DNA from: Deferribacteres bacterium
GTDB taxonomy: Bacteria; Zhuqueibacterota; Zhuqueibacteria; Zhuqueibacterales; Geothermadaptataceae
Assembly: GCA_020633675.1 (NCBI GenBank)
Contig: JACKDE010000003.1
Span: forward strand, 930,001-994,000
Length of the DNA: 64,000 nt
Reading direction: 5' to 3'
Shown piece after piece: positions 17,180-25,642 of this stretch. Made by a program: the position numbers and the translations under genes. Within the stretch, counting starts at the first letter, position 1; every line of letters starts with the position of its first letter. A model generated the notes under the pieces. That model worked only from the letters and a program-made list of their open reading frames with translations. It had not been told where the DNA came from and did not search any database.

Positions 17180-18970
17180 TTATAACTCAGTAGTCGCTGA
17201 AGCGATCTCTTCGATGGTCGTTACGCCTTCCTTGATCCGTTCACGGCCGGAGGCTTGCAACGTCAGCATGCCGTTGGCGAGTGCCTCCTGCCGGATCATC
17301 TCGTCGTCGATGTAATCCTTACTGCCCAAAATCATCTTGCGAATCGAAGGCGTAAACAGCAAGGGCTCGACAATCGATTGCCGGCCTTTATAGCCTTCAA
17401 AGCATTTGTCGCAACCAACCGGCTGATAAAACGCAGTATTCTTAATCTCATCATCCGTGAAGCCGAGATAGCGCGCGAGTGCGACATCGATTTTGGTGGC
17501 GCGTTGTTTACAGGTTTCGCATAGCTTGCGCACCAGCCGCTGTGCCATCACCAAATTGATGGCATTGGCGATCAGGAATGGCTCCACGCCCAGCATGTAC
17601 AAACGCGCTACCGCGCTGGGGGCGTCATTGGTATGAAGGGTGGTGAACGTGATGTGGCCGGTGTTGGCCAGACTGACAGCAATTTCGGCGGATTTCAGGT
17701 CACGAATCTCACCAACCATCACGATGTCCGGATCGTGACGCAGCACCGAACGCAGCGCCGAGTCGAAGTCCAGCTTTGGGCCGAGCTTGATCTGCCGGGC
17801 TCCACGGATCAGGTATTCGACCGGCTGCTCGACACTCACCACATTTTTGGACGGATCCATAATGGCGTGCAGTGCAGCAATCAGCGTGGTGCTCTTGCCG
17901 CTTCCGGTCGGGCCGGTCAGCATGATCATGCCCTGTGGCTTCTGAATCGCTTTCATAAAGTCTTCTTTGGCGCGCTTTTGCAGGCCAAGGCGATCAAAAT
18001 CGGTGATGACTTTGCGATCATCCAAAACACGGATCACCACACTTTCGAATTTTCGCTGCACCTCAGCGCCGGCAATCGGCAGCACAGAAACACGAAATCG
18101 AATATGGTGGTTATCGATTTTGCGCTGGATGTAGCCATCCTGGGCGATATTACGGTTGAAACGGTCGATGTTGATCGAGCGGTCTTTGATCACTGCGGTA
18201 ACCGATTCCGGCTTCACCGAAGACAACGCGTGCCACATCTGCAGCTTGCCATCGACACGAAAAAAGAATTCGGTGACATTGCCTTCCTTCGGCAAAACAT
18301 GCACATCGCTGGCACCTTTGCGGACTGCTTCTACCAGTGCCCCCTCGATGAGGTTGGTGAGCATGCTGCGGTTAATCTCCGCATCCAGCGCCGCTTCATC
18401 GATCTGCGCATCGTCCTCTTCAATACCCTCGATACTCTGCAGCGACACTTCGATTTGCTGCAGGAACTCATTTTTGAACACCATCACCCGGTCGATGAGT
18501 TCTTCAAGATGTTCTTTTGGGCTGTAGGCAATTTCGATTTGTTTGTAAGGAAGATCCCGAAGCAGGAAGGGAATTTCGCGGTCGAGCGGATCCGCTGCGA
18601 TCACGGTCAAAATTTTCGCGCTCGATTCATGCGGCCGGAAAGGCAGCACGCACTTCTGCAGCAACTTTTGCCGCACGGCATCGGAGCAGCCGTCGAGGGC
18701 TTTACGGATAAAGTCAAGCTGGATATCATCAACCGTGTCCGCACGCAAGTTGATCTCTTTGAAAGCGTACATCTGGGCAATCGCACTGTAGATTTTGTGG
18801 CGATCGACCATAAAGTCTTCGATGAGAATTTGCTGCAGGCGGCGCGCGCCGTGCGAATTGTTTTTATTGGTATCGCGCTTGAGGGTATCAAGGGCTTTCT
18901 GCAGGATATCCTGGCTAATAATCCCTTTGTCGCGCAAAATATGCCCGATACGGACACTCATCGGTTCCAT
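17180..18970 (-). CDS. pilB: PilB/GspE assembly ATPase
   Basis: Assembly motor of the pilus-like machine, 596 residues. An N-terminal MshEN/T2SSE domain (about 1-160) is followed by the ATPase core with Walker A LTGPTGSGKSTTL, Asp box EQPVEYL, Walker B DIVMVGEIRD and His box HITFTTLHTNDAPSAVARL. The zinc-binding CETC ... CDKC pair, separated by about 35 residues, is present. I chose the ATG at 18970, where GGGAGA stands 5 bases upstream; the frame extends to 19057 without support. With PilC upstream and PilT downstream this completes the motor set. Known members hydrolyse ATP to extrude pilin subunits from the inner membrane. Confidence 0.95.
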   Translation of the reverse strand: MEPMSVRIGHILRDKGIISQDILQKALDTLKRDTNKNNSHGARRLQQILIEDFMVDRHKIYSAIAQMYAFKEINLRADTVDDIQLDFIRKALDGCSDAVRQKLLQKCVLPFRPHESSAKILTVIAADPLDREIPFLLRDLPYKQIEIAYSPKEHLEELIDRVMVFKNEFLQQIEVSLQSIEGIEEDDAQIDEAALDAEINRSMLTNLIEGALVEAVRKGASDVHVLPKEGNVTEFFFRVDGKLQMWHALSSVKPESVTAVIKDRSINIDRFNRNIAQDGYIQRKIDNHHIRFRVSVLPIAGAEVQRKFESVVIRVLDDRKVITDFDRLGLQKRAKEDFMKAIQKPQGMIMLTGPTGSGKSTTLIAALHAIMDPSKNVVSVEQPVEYLIRGARQIKLGPKLDFDSALRSVLRHDPDIVMVGEIRDLKSAEIAVSLANTGHITFTTLHTNDAPSAVARLYMLGVEPFLIANAINLVMAQRLVRKLCETCKQRATKIDVALARYLGFTDDEIKNTAFYQPVGCDKCFEGYKGRQSIVEPLLFTPSIRKMILGSKDYIDDEMIRQEALANGMLTLQASGRERIKEGVTTIEEIASATTEL

Positions 18971-19091
18971 TGATGTCTCCCAAAGTTGCAATGCTCGTGT
19001 AGAACCTAATCTGCTCGCGAATCGAATCTGAAGCCGTGGGCTTTGGAGCGGTCCCAAAACGTACGAACCGTCATTCCCGCGAATGCTATGG

Positions 19092-19221
19092 CGGGCTGTC
19101 CAAAAAGTCAGATAATGTCATTCTGAGCGTAGCGAAGAATCTCTTTTTGAGCTCAAATAGCTGAGATTCTTCGTCGCTCTGCGATTCAGAATGGCATTTT
19201 AATCATGTTTTCGGGCAGCCC
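19092..19221. repeat. Nested inverted-repeat element (REP/MITE-like)
   Basis: The outer ends are GGGCTGTCC (19092-19100) and GGGCAGCCC (19213-19221), complementary but for one base. Inside, TGTCATTCTGAGCG pairs with a TTCAGAATGGCA-type end, and GAAGAATCTC pairs with GAGATTCTTC around a short loop. The same TCATTCTGAGCG ... TTCAGAATGACA ends recur at 41927-42028. It sits between PilB and PilC and has no coding capacity. Confidence 0.7.
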
Positions 19222-19226
19222 CTGAT

Positions 19227-20570
19227 TTATTTGAGAGCCGGTGTTGAAATAAAGCCGATTTCCGTTGACAGCAGGGTAATCCCTACGATCAGTAATGATA
19301 CAAAAATCGTGATCACCAGATTGATAAGATCGATAATTCTCGCCATTTTGTGCGAGGTTTCCTTTTCATAAAAATTGGCCAAGCGTGCAGCAGCATCCCG
19401 CAAGGTGCCTGACTCTTCGCCGCTGCGGAGCGTATAGATTGCATTTTTTGGAAAGACGCGCGCTGCTTCGAGTGCCTCCGTGAAGCTGCGACCTTCCCTC
19501 AGCATCACGGGAATCACTTTCTCTTTGATTTTCTTTTCAATATGTAAATTGCGACAGGCTTCAGAAGCAACTTTGATGGCTTCAACATTTTCGCCCGAAC
19601 TGCTGTACAGCGTATGAAAAACGCGCGCAAATACCTCAATACTGTTGCGTTGAAATAATTTTCCGACGATCGGGATATTCAAAATCAGGCGATCCCGCAG
19701 GATCAGGCCTTTGAATGTGCTGAAAAAATAATAAACAGCACCGATCAGCGGGATGATTGTGGCAGGAATCATCCACACGATATTGTTGCTTAAAAAATCG
19801 CTGGCTGCCAGGGTTGCTGCGGTCATCGGTGGTATTTCGATATCATATTTCAGCAACATCCCGGCAATTTCGGGAAAAATGTAGGTCACATAAAAAATCA
19901 GCGCTCCGATGCTGGATAAAACCACAATGGTCGGCATGAACAGCACGCTGCGAATGCTTTTTTTCAAATCAGCCGAGCGGTCCATAAACTTGGCCGTGCT
20001 GTCGTATATTTCCGCCATATTGCCACTGGTCGAGGCAATGCCTAACATATAAGTGGCAAACTTGCCCAACACATTGGCATGTTTGAGATAAACCTCCCGG
20101 CCTTCCTTGCCCTGTTTCAAATCCTTGTGGATTTCGAGAATGGTTTGCCGTAGCGTGCGGTTCTCGATGTCGTTCGAAAGCAAAGTCAATATTTCATCGT
20201 ACGGGTATTTTTCGCGCAGCAGTTCCGCACACATGCGGATGAAAATGGCGACATCCTTTTCCGGAATCGAACCCTTGAAATACAAATAGTTGCGCTGAAT
20301 CTGGATGATCTCATAACCCATTCGTGCGAGCGATTCACGCACTTCATCGGCCGTGAAAGCAAAAATCTCGCCCTTTAAAGGTTTTTTATTGCCGGCTTTT
20401 CGAACCTTGTACAAGAACGGCACACGCTTATGCACAGCACGAATACGCAGTCCGTGCGTTGAAGCAAGTTCGTTGACCTTGCGCTTGGCTTCCATCTGGT
20501 TGGTTGCGAAAATGACGCCCTGAAACGGGTTGCCGTTAACGGTCAGGCCTTGGTAGCGATATTCTGCCAT
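19227..20570 (-). CDS. pilC: PilC/GspF inner-membrane platform protein
   Basis: Inner-membrane platform on which the motors act. The 447-residue protein has two T2SSF domains with the expected membrane helices (about 208-232, 258-282 and 412-436) and the repeated G-x-E-S-G motif (LRSGEESGTLRDA near the end; ASTSGNMAEIY in the first copy). The N-terminal 110 residues form an extra basic domain with a duplicated pattern (YQGLTVNGNPFQGVI, then an SLARMGYEIIQI half) that is often found in PilC. It precedes PilB, separated by a 130-bp repeat element. Confidence 0.93.
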   Translation of the reverse strand: MAEYRYQGLTVNGNPFQGVIFATNQMEAKRKVNELASTHGLRIRAVHKRVPFLYKVRKAGNKKPLKGEIFAFTADEVRESLARMGYEIIQIQRNYLYFKGSIPEKDVAIFIRMCAELLREKYPYDEILTLLSNDIENRTLRQTILEIHKDLKQGKEGREVYLKHANVLGKFATYMLGIASTSGNMAEIYDSTAKFMDRSADLKKSIRSVLFMPTIVVLSSIGALIFYVTYIFPEIAGMLLKYDIEIPPMTAATLAASDFLSNNIVWMIPATIIPLIGAVYYFFSTFKGLILRDRLILNIPIVGKLFQRNSIEVFARVFHTLYSSSGENVEAIKVASEACRNLHIEKKIKEKVIPVMLREGRSFTEALEAARVFPKNAIYTLRSGEESGTLRDAAARLANFYEKETSHKMARIIDLINLVITIFVSLLIVGITLLSTEIGFISTPALK

Positions 20571-20599
20571 ATCTGATCTGCTTTTAGTCTATTATCAAG

Positions 20600-20720
20600 T
20601 AACTATTCAGCCTTCTTGTCATCCCGCCAGGGATCTCTGCAGACCTTGTCACAAAACGTGCGCAAAGAATTCAATATGAGCTCAGCATAGCCACTTTCAG
20701 TGTGACAAGTGAATAGTTGC
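20600..20720. repeat. Imperfect terminal inverted repeat element
   Basis: AACTATTCA near 20601 and TGAATAGTT at 20711-20719 are complementary; the inner TTGTCA and TGACAA continue the symmetry. The unit is about 120 bp, non-coding, and lies in the spacer between the pilin and PilC genes. It is likely one more dispersed palindromic repeat; a second copy was not found in the window. Confidence 0.5.
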
Positions 20721-20876
20721 GGTTTCAATTTTCAAATGTGAATGAAAACGCCTAAGCCCCACTTACAGAACCGGATTTATTACAGATTTGTACAGGGGCG
20801 CAACGTTTGCATAACGAATAGCTTGCTTGCCGGCTTCCTCCTGGATAGAATCTACTGTTCAACCGACAAGACACTT

Positions 20877-20928
20877 TTAAAAAAATGGATAGACAGGGGT
20901 TGGCTGTGTAGGGGACCCCCTGTCTATC
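20877..20928 (-). terminator. Rho-independent terminator after the pilin gene
   Basis: Perfect 12-bp stem GATAGACAGGGG (20888-20899) with CCCCTGTCTATC (20917-20928), 17-base loop, followed on the minus strand by CCATTTTTTT. It lies 22 bases beyond the pilin stop. It would separate the pilin transcript from the PilC-to-WD40 genes or attenuate readthrough, giving more pilin than machine parts. Confidence 0.9.
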
Positions 20929-20949
20929 TCATGAGGGGCCGGGAAAGGA

Positions 20950-21354
20950 CTATTGGGTAATTGTTGCGGCAGTAACCCTGTCAGCATAAACAGTGACCTG
21001 AACAGACAAAGGACTACCATTCCCATTAATATCTTCCACTCCAGTTCCAGTGATAACTATATTGGAATCAGTGGGAGAAGATAATAAATATGAACCATTT
21101 TCCGTTGAGTCAGGAAAATTCAACTCTAGAGCAGGATTACCAGAAAGGCCTGAAAAGCTCCGGCCACCACCGCCCATCTGGGCAGGTTTTCTGTACCAGC
21201 CCTGTGCTCGTGACGCAATTGTGAGCACGTCATTCGTCACTGCATCGAGGTTGGATTGAGCGGCATTTTCACCGAACATGTTGATTCCCATAACAATGGC
21301 CAGACCGACGATGATTGTCGAAAGAGCGAGAAGCAAAAGTTGTTGTTGTCCCAT
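20950..21354 (-). CDS. Small pilin-like protein, probable major subunit
   Basis: 134 residues starting MGQQQLLLLALSTIIVGLAIVMGINMF, one hydrophobic helix that begins almost at the first residue, then a helix (NAAQSNLDAVTNDVLTIASRAQ) with pilin-like heptads and a small beta domain with a Gly-rich turn. This has pilin proportions but no GFTLxE motif, no Glu5 and no positively charged leader. GAGGA stands 7 bases before the ATG. A dedicated terminator (20888-20928) and a candidate sigma-54 promoter (21521-21538) mark it as a highly and separately expressed unit, as expected for a major subunit. The subunit assignment is inference. Confidence 0.78.
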   Translation of the reverse strand: MGQQQLLLLALSTIIVGLAIVMGINMFGENAAQSNLDAVTNDVLTIASRAQGWYRKPAQMGGGGRSFSGLSGNPALELNFPDSTENGSYLLSSPTDSNIVITGTGVEDINGNGSPLSVQVTVYADRVTAATITQ

Positions 21355-21520
21355 GGTGTTTCCTCACTTACTTTGGGCTGTTTACTTGTGGATGTGATTT
21401 GTAGCAACTTGTCGATCCATTGACAAAGGCATCATCCCTGAAATTGTGAGTGATCCATCATCACTTCAGTTTGTTGTTTGTTGTTCCGGAACGTTGGTGT
21501 GATGAATTTTTCCCCGGGTC

Positions 21521-21538
21521 ATTCAACAGTCGTGCCAA
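21521..21538 (-). promoter_or_regulatory. Candidate sigma-54 promoter for the pilin gene
   Basis: On the minus strand the sequence is TTGGCACGACTGTTGAAT, against the consensus TTGGCACG-N4-TTGCAT: the -24 element is perfect and spacing is exact, with A instead of C at -12. It lies about 170 bases upstream of the pilin start. Three sigma-54 activators are encoded in the window, two of them next to the pilus locus, and pilA genes are sigma-54/PilR controlled in several bacteria. Confidence 0.5.
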
Positions 21539-22079
21539 AGTATTTTTGTAGCTCGTCGCCTATGAAAATATAAACATAAAACTAATATTTACATAAATTT
21601 ATACTATAAGTAATTTTAAAACAAGCCATCGAAACTGCGCGCATTTTCGCGAGAATTTTGGAATATTTTGTTTCAAAAAATCAGCGCAAATTCAGGCAGA
21701 ATTTGGAACAAAGCGTTCCATTTTTTTCAACGAGACAAAGCCGGGTGGCATTCACAACAGAATGTCCAGCCGTTTTTTTCAAGATGTTAAAGAGTTTTAA
21801 AATTTTCATGCAAAAATCGAATGCCAATGTAAAATCTCATGCATTTTCGAATTCGCGTTCTGCAAATTTACGTAATTTCCTCTATTGTTTGCGATGTTAG
21901 CACAGAACAAGCTCAGTCCTATCGCGCGGTTGCGAGACGGCTCACCATTTCAAAAAAACATAATTCAATCACTCTTTTTCCTTAAGCCGAATCCGGTATC
22001 AACGCTCACGCTATCAGAAATCAGAACTTCAGAACAGGAAAAAGCGCATTGGTAGTGCAAACTTTTCGAGGACAGGAAA
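21539..22079. other. Intergenic region between divergent pilin and activator genes
   Basis: AT-rich, with oligo-T/A tracts and several in-phase A/T runs at 21540-21620 that may bend DNA or bind activator upstream of the sigma-54 site. The 80-residue open frame at 21658-21900 has no ribosome site and no recognisable domain and is not called. Confidence 0.4.
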
Positions 22080-23465
22080 GTGAACTTCAACGTCCTAATC
22101 ATAGGCAACGGCAATCTCCAGGAAACGGTAAGGAGCTTTGTGCCTAGCAGAAATGGTGAAGTCAAGCTCTCTGTCGCAGATTCTGATATTGCGGCGTTCG
22201 AGTCCTTGAATGCTGTTGCACCCCATATGGTCGTCGTCGATTTCGAGTCATCCCGACTCAACACGATTAAATTCCTGAATGATCTTCAACATCGCGGCCA
22301 GCAGCGCGACATGATTGTGGTCGCACGCAATCCGTCTATCGAGCATGCGGTGAAATGCATCCGTCTCGGTGCACGTGACTTTATTCAATTGCCACAAGAC
22401 AGCCATCGGCTCAAAGATTCTGTCGAGGATATATATGCTCAGTGGCGAAAAAGCCAAAGCAGCGCAGCCTTGCATTCCGATCAGCGTGATCGCTTCAATC
22501 CGAGCAACATCATCGGCGAATGCCGGCAAATGCAGCACGTTGGCCAGATCATTCAGAAAATAGTATCTCGCCGCTGGGTGACTGTGCTCATCCGTGGCGA
22601 GACCGGCACCGGCAAAGAAGTGATTGCCCGCGCGATTCACTATCTGACGGCAAAACAAGCCAACAATCCTTTCGTGGAAGTCAATTGCACTGCCATTCCG
22701 GAAACCTTACTCGAGTCAGAGCTGTTCGGGCACAAAAAGGGAGCCTTCACCGATGCCAAGGAGAACAAAAAAGGCCTGATCGAATTGGCCCAGGGAGGTT
22801 CACTCTTTCTTGACGAAATCGGTGACATGAGCCTGACTCTGCAGGCCAAGTTGCTCAAAATGATCGAAGAAAAACAATTTCGCCGTTTAGGCAGCACAGA
22901 TAGCGTCACCGTCGAAACGCGTATCATTGCTGGCACAAATGTCGACATTAACCAGCGCATCGAGGATGGCCTGTTTCGCAGGGATTTGTATTATCGACTG
23001 AACGTGGTGACCGTTCACCTGCCACCTTTGCGCGAACGCGGTACCGACATACTTTTGCTGGCGGAATATTTTTTGGAGAAATATGCAGGAGAATACGAAG
23101 CGCCGGTTCGCAAGCTTTCTCCGGAAGCAAAAAAGTTGCTGATGCATTATCCCTGGCCAGGCAATGTGCGTGAGCTGCAAAACACCATCGAACGCATCAT
23201 TCTACTTGGAGACGATGACGAGATCGATCATCATGAAGTAATGGCAGCTATCGATACACAGAGGGATTTGGAAAGGTCGCAACCATCGCAAAGCAAGCGA
23301 ACGATCGAGATCCCTGACAAAGGCATCTCTCTGAAAGAAGGAGAAAAGCGCATTATTCGGGAGGTCCTGAAACTGGCGAAAGGCAACCGGTCCAATGCAG
23401 CGCAAATCTTAGGGATTTCCCGGCCACGACTGAAACGAAAAATTGATGAGTACCAAATCAGATAG
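22080..23465 (+). CDS. Sigma-54 activator with degenerate receiver domain and GAFTDA loop
   Basis: 461-residue NtrC-like protein. The N-terminal domain (about 1-120) has the receiver fold pattern and keeps an Asp (D54) at the phospho site, but the acidic pair is replaced (LIIGNGN at 6-12), the switch Thr is A82 and the essential Lys is L104 (FIQLP). It is therefore probably not phosphorylated in the normal way. The AAA+ domain has Walker A GETGTGKE (173-180) and Walker B LFLDEIGD, but the sigma-54-contacting loop reads GAFTDA (221-226) where GAFTGA is nearly invariant. A Fis-type helix-turn-helix ends it (NAAQILGISRPRLKRKI). The start is a GTG preceded by GAGGACAGGAAA. No kinase lies next to it; a TPR protein follows. 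Confidence 0.93.
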   Translation: MNFNVLIIGNGNLQETVRSFVPSRNGEVKLSVADSDIAAFESLNAVAPHMVVVDFESSRLNTIKFLNDLQHRGQQRDMIVVARNPSIEHAVKCIRLGARDFIQLPQDSHRLKDSVEDIYAQWRKSQSSAALHSDQRDRFNPSNIIGECRQMQHVGQIIQKIVSRRWVTVLIRGETGTGKEVIARAIHYLTAKQANNPFVEVNCTAIPETLLESELFGHKKGAFTDAKENKKGLIELAQGGSLFLDEIGDMSLTLQAKLLKMIEEKQFRRLGSTDSVTVETRIIAGTNVDINQRIEDGLFRRDLYYRLNVVTVHLPPLRERGTDILLLAEYFLEKYAGEYEAPVRKLSPEAKKLLMHYPWPGNVRELQNTIERIILLGDDDEIDHHEVMAAIDTQRDLERSQPSQSKRTIEIPDKGISLKEGEKRIIREVLKLAKGNRSNAAQILGISRPRLKRKIDEYQIR

Positions 23466-23529
23466 ATAACGATATCGTAAATTTGACACGATAGCGTCTT
23501 GAAACCATTTCTTGGCAAAAGAGGGACAA

Positions 23530-24660
23530 ATGGTTCGCAGAGACCTAACCGTGCGCAATCTTCAAGCAGCATCACCTGCTGCATCTGGGGCAACTGATGG
23601 GGGGACACCTCACGCCGACGTCACAGTTGAGGTGGATTTTGCGCACCAACTCGGTGAATTTATCAGACTGGCCCAGACTTTCGCAAAGTCTGGGGATTTT
23701 GAAAAGGCAAACGCTGCCTACAATCAGGCCTTAGCGCTGACGATCGAGCTTAAAAATGATAAGCAACACGCTCGTGTATTGCGCTTGCGGGGCAATTTGT
23801 TTTTGCTCAAAGGGCGATACAGGCGGGCGATCAAGATTTTCAACCGAAGTCTGCGCATCAGCCGCAAGATTGGCGATTCTTTAGAAGAAGCGTATGGCTT
23901 GAACAGCCTGGCGTGCGTCCATTTTCAACACGGTGACTGGCGAAACATGGAGCGCGTCTGCAATCGCATTTTTGGCATTGCAACCAACCATCCGCTCGAG
24001 CCGCTCTATGCATGCGCTAGCAATAATTTAGGTGTAATGTATTGCCTGCGCTCCCAGTGGGATCAAGCACTTGCTTGTTTCCAAAAAAGCCTGCCACTCT
24101 TCGAATTGATTGGCGACATTCAGGGTGTTGCCGAAACCTGCAACAATTTAGCAAACGTCTATCGTGAAAAGCGATTTTGGCGAGAATCAGCAAAATACTT
24201 TGCCAATAGTCTGCACTATGCGAGATTGGTTGGCGATGAGCACACCAAAGCCAATGCAACATTGAATCGTGCAGAGCTTTATCGCGATCTCAACGATCTG
24301 ACAATGGCGAAACGCATCTGTAGCGATGCCCTGGAAATGTATCAGCAACTCGATGATCCATATGGTCTTGCGGAAGCCTTCAAAACGCTCGGCTCGATCC
24401 ACTCAAAAATGGAACAATGTGGCGAAGCGAAAAAGTGTTTCCAGCGCGCCATCGAGATTTTCGTAAAAATGAAAAACCTTCATGGACTGGCAGAAAGCTA
24501 TTTATACTGTGCAGAGCTGTACATTCATCGCAATAAATACCGCGACGCATCTGTCTGCCTGCAGCACTCTCTGCGTTGCTATCGAAAGCTGCGCCTCCCC
24601 CAAAAAATAGCCGAACTTGAAAAGCGCATCGAACAGGTACAGCAGGACGCTCTGGCGTGA
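23530..24660 (+). CDS. TPR-repeat protein
   Basis: 376 residues, almost entirely tetratricopeptide repeats: about eight 34-40 residue units such as FEKANAAYNQALALTIELKN and YRRAIKIFNRSLRISRKIGD. No enzyme domain, signal peptide or membrane segment is visible. I chose the ATG at 23530 because GAGGGA stands just upstream; a TTG at 23512 is possible. It starts 64 bases after the degenerate-receiver activator and on the same strand, so the two probably share a transcript. TPR partners of sigma-54 activators can act as anti-activators or signal adaptors; whether this one does is not shown by the sequence. Confidence 0.9.
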   Translation: MVRRDLTVRNLQAASPAASGATDGGTPHADVTVEVDFAHQLGEFIRLAQTFAKSGDFEKANAAYNQALALTIELKNDKQHARVLRLRGNLFLLKGRYRRAIKIFNRSLRISRKIGDSLEEAYGLNSLACVHFQHGDWRNMERVCNRIFGIATNHPLEPLYACASNNLGVMYCLRSQWDQALACFQKSLPLFELIGDIQGVAETCNNLANVYREKRFWRESAKYFANSLHYARLVGDEHTKANATLNRAELYRDLNDLTMAKRICSDALEMYQQLDDPYGLAEAFKTLGSIHSKMEQCGEAKKCFQRAIEIFVKMKNLHGLAESYLYCAELYIHRNKYRDASVCLQHSLRCYRKLRLPQKIAELEKRIEQVQQDALA

Positions 24661-24692
24661 TAAACGTTATGGAGAAACGAGCAGAATTGCCA

Positions 24693-25367
24693 TCAAGCCA
24701 TACGAAAAAGAGAGTGCAGGCTCAAAGCGATGCCCAGAAAAATGAGCACAGCACCGGCAATGGCGCTGATTTTTTTCGTTGACCATTTTGACAGGAAGCT
24801 CCGGCCGTAAACGCGCCCAACACCGCGTGACAACACCAATGCAAGCGCAACCAGGGGCAAACTTGTGCCCAGCCCAAACAGAACCGGATATGCAATCGCC
24901 GCATCGCGGCTGATGGCCAGCGGCACGAGCACACCGAAAAAGACTGCAGCCGACATTGGACAAAACGACAATGCGAGCAACACTCCCATCGCCAGGCTGG
25001 CAGCAGCGCTGTTCATAGCAGATTTCGCCCGAAACCGTTCGCCGAGCTTCAGTGTCGATTGCCGGGGAAACAGCAATCCGGAAAGCATCATGCCCAGCAG
25101 AATCAACACCGGACCGATCAAAGCACTAAGCTCATTTTGCAGAAAATTCGCAATCGCAGGAATTTCCAGCAAGCCAGCCGAAATGACCATTCCCAAAGCC
25201 GCAAATGCAACCACTTCGCCAGCAATGAATGCAACAAGGTGGGAAATCTTACTCTTCCATATCTGTCCACCAGCCAGCAAAAAGGACAGCGCTGCGAAAT
25301 TGGTTGAGAGCGGACAAGGGTGAATGATGGTAAGCATCCCCAGCCCGATTGCCGTCAGTATGTCCAT
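24693..25367 (-). CDS. CcdA/DsbD-like membrane permease, ArsG-like
   Basis: 224 residues, six predicted membrane helices in two halves. Each half carries a Pro-Cys or Cys-Pro motif (HPCPLSTNFAALSFLLAG near 16 and LSFCPMSAAVFFGVL near 132), the plan of the CcdA/DsbD family that passes reducing equivalents or small molecules across the membrane. The first motif and its context are closest to what I remember of ArsG-type transporters (efflux of aromatic arsenicals). The gene immediately upstream encodes a protein with an ArsF-like thioredoxin domain, which fits. No ArsR regulator or other arsenic genes are nearby, so the substrate is open. It is the last gene of a five-gene minus-strand redox operon. 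Confidence 0.8.
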   Translation of the reverse strand: MDILTAIGLGMLTIIHPCPLSTNFAALSFLLAGGQIWKSKISHLVAFIAGEVVAFAALGMVISAGLLEIPAIANFLQNELSALIGPVLILLGMMLSGLLFPRQSTLKLGERFRAKSAMNSAAASLAMGVLLALSFCPMSAAVFFGVLVPLAISRDAAIAYPVLFGLGTSLPLVALALVLSRGVGRVYGRSFLSKWSTKKISAIAGAVLIFLGIALSLHSLFRMA

Positions 25368-25389
25368 TTTTGTCCAAGTTGCAAAGTAG

Positions 25390-25527
25390 AGCCTATCCGA
25401 AAACCTCCGATGCCATTCCGGAGGAATCTTTTTTGCAAAATGGGAAAACCTTTATTTTATCGGACACTTGCAATAAGTGCAAAATAGATCCTTCCAGGAT
25501 GACAAATGTCTGGTTTTCGGATGGGCT
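25390..25527. repeat. MITE-like element with terminal inverted repeats
   Basis: AGCCTATCCGAAAACC (25390-25405) and GGTTTTCGGATGGGCT (25512-25527) are complementary at 15 of 16 positions and bound a 138-bp non-coding unit. Inside is a TTGCAATAAGTGCAA hairpin. It lies between the ArsF-like and ArsG-like genes. No target duplication could be fixed by eye. Confidence 0.6.
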
Positions 25528-25642
25528 TTTAGGGACTCCCGTACTTTAACTTTCAAAGTTCTAAGTACGCTCGAAAAACTCATATTCGTGAAAATTCGCG
25601 TTATTCGTGGCTAATAATTTCTTCCAAAAGCTGATGGCCAAC

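Noticed and set aside
17633..18973. 446-residue plus-strand frame antisense to PilB
   Set aside because: Covers the conserved ATPase on the other strand; His-rich product with no family likeness.
21658..21900. 80-residue frame upstream of the activator
   Set aside because: No ribosome site or domain, and lies in AT-rich intergenic DNA.
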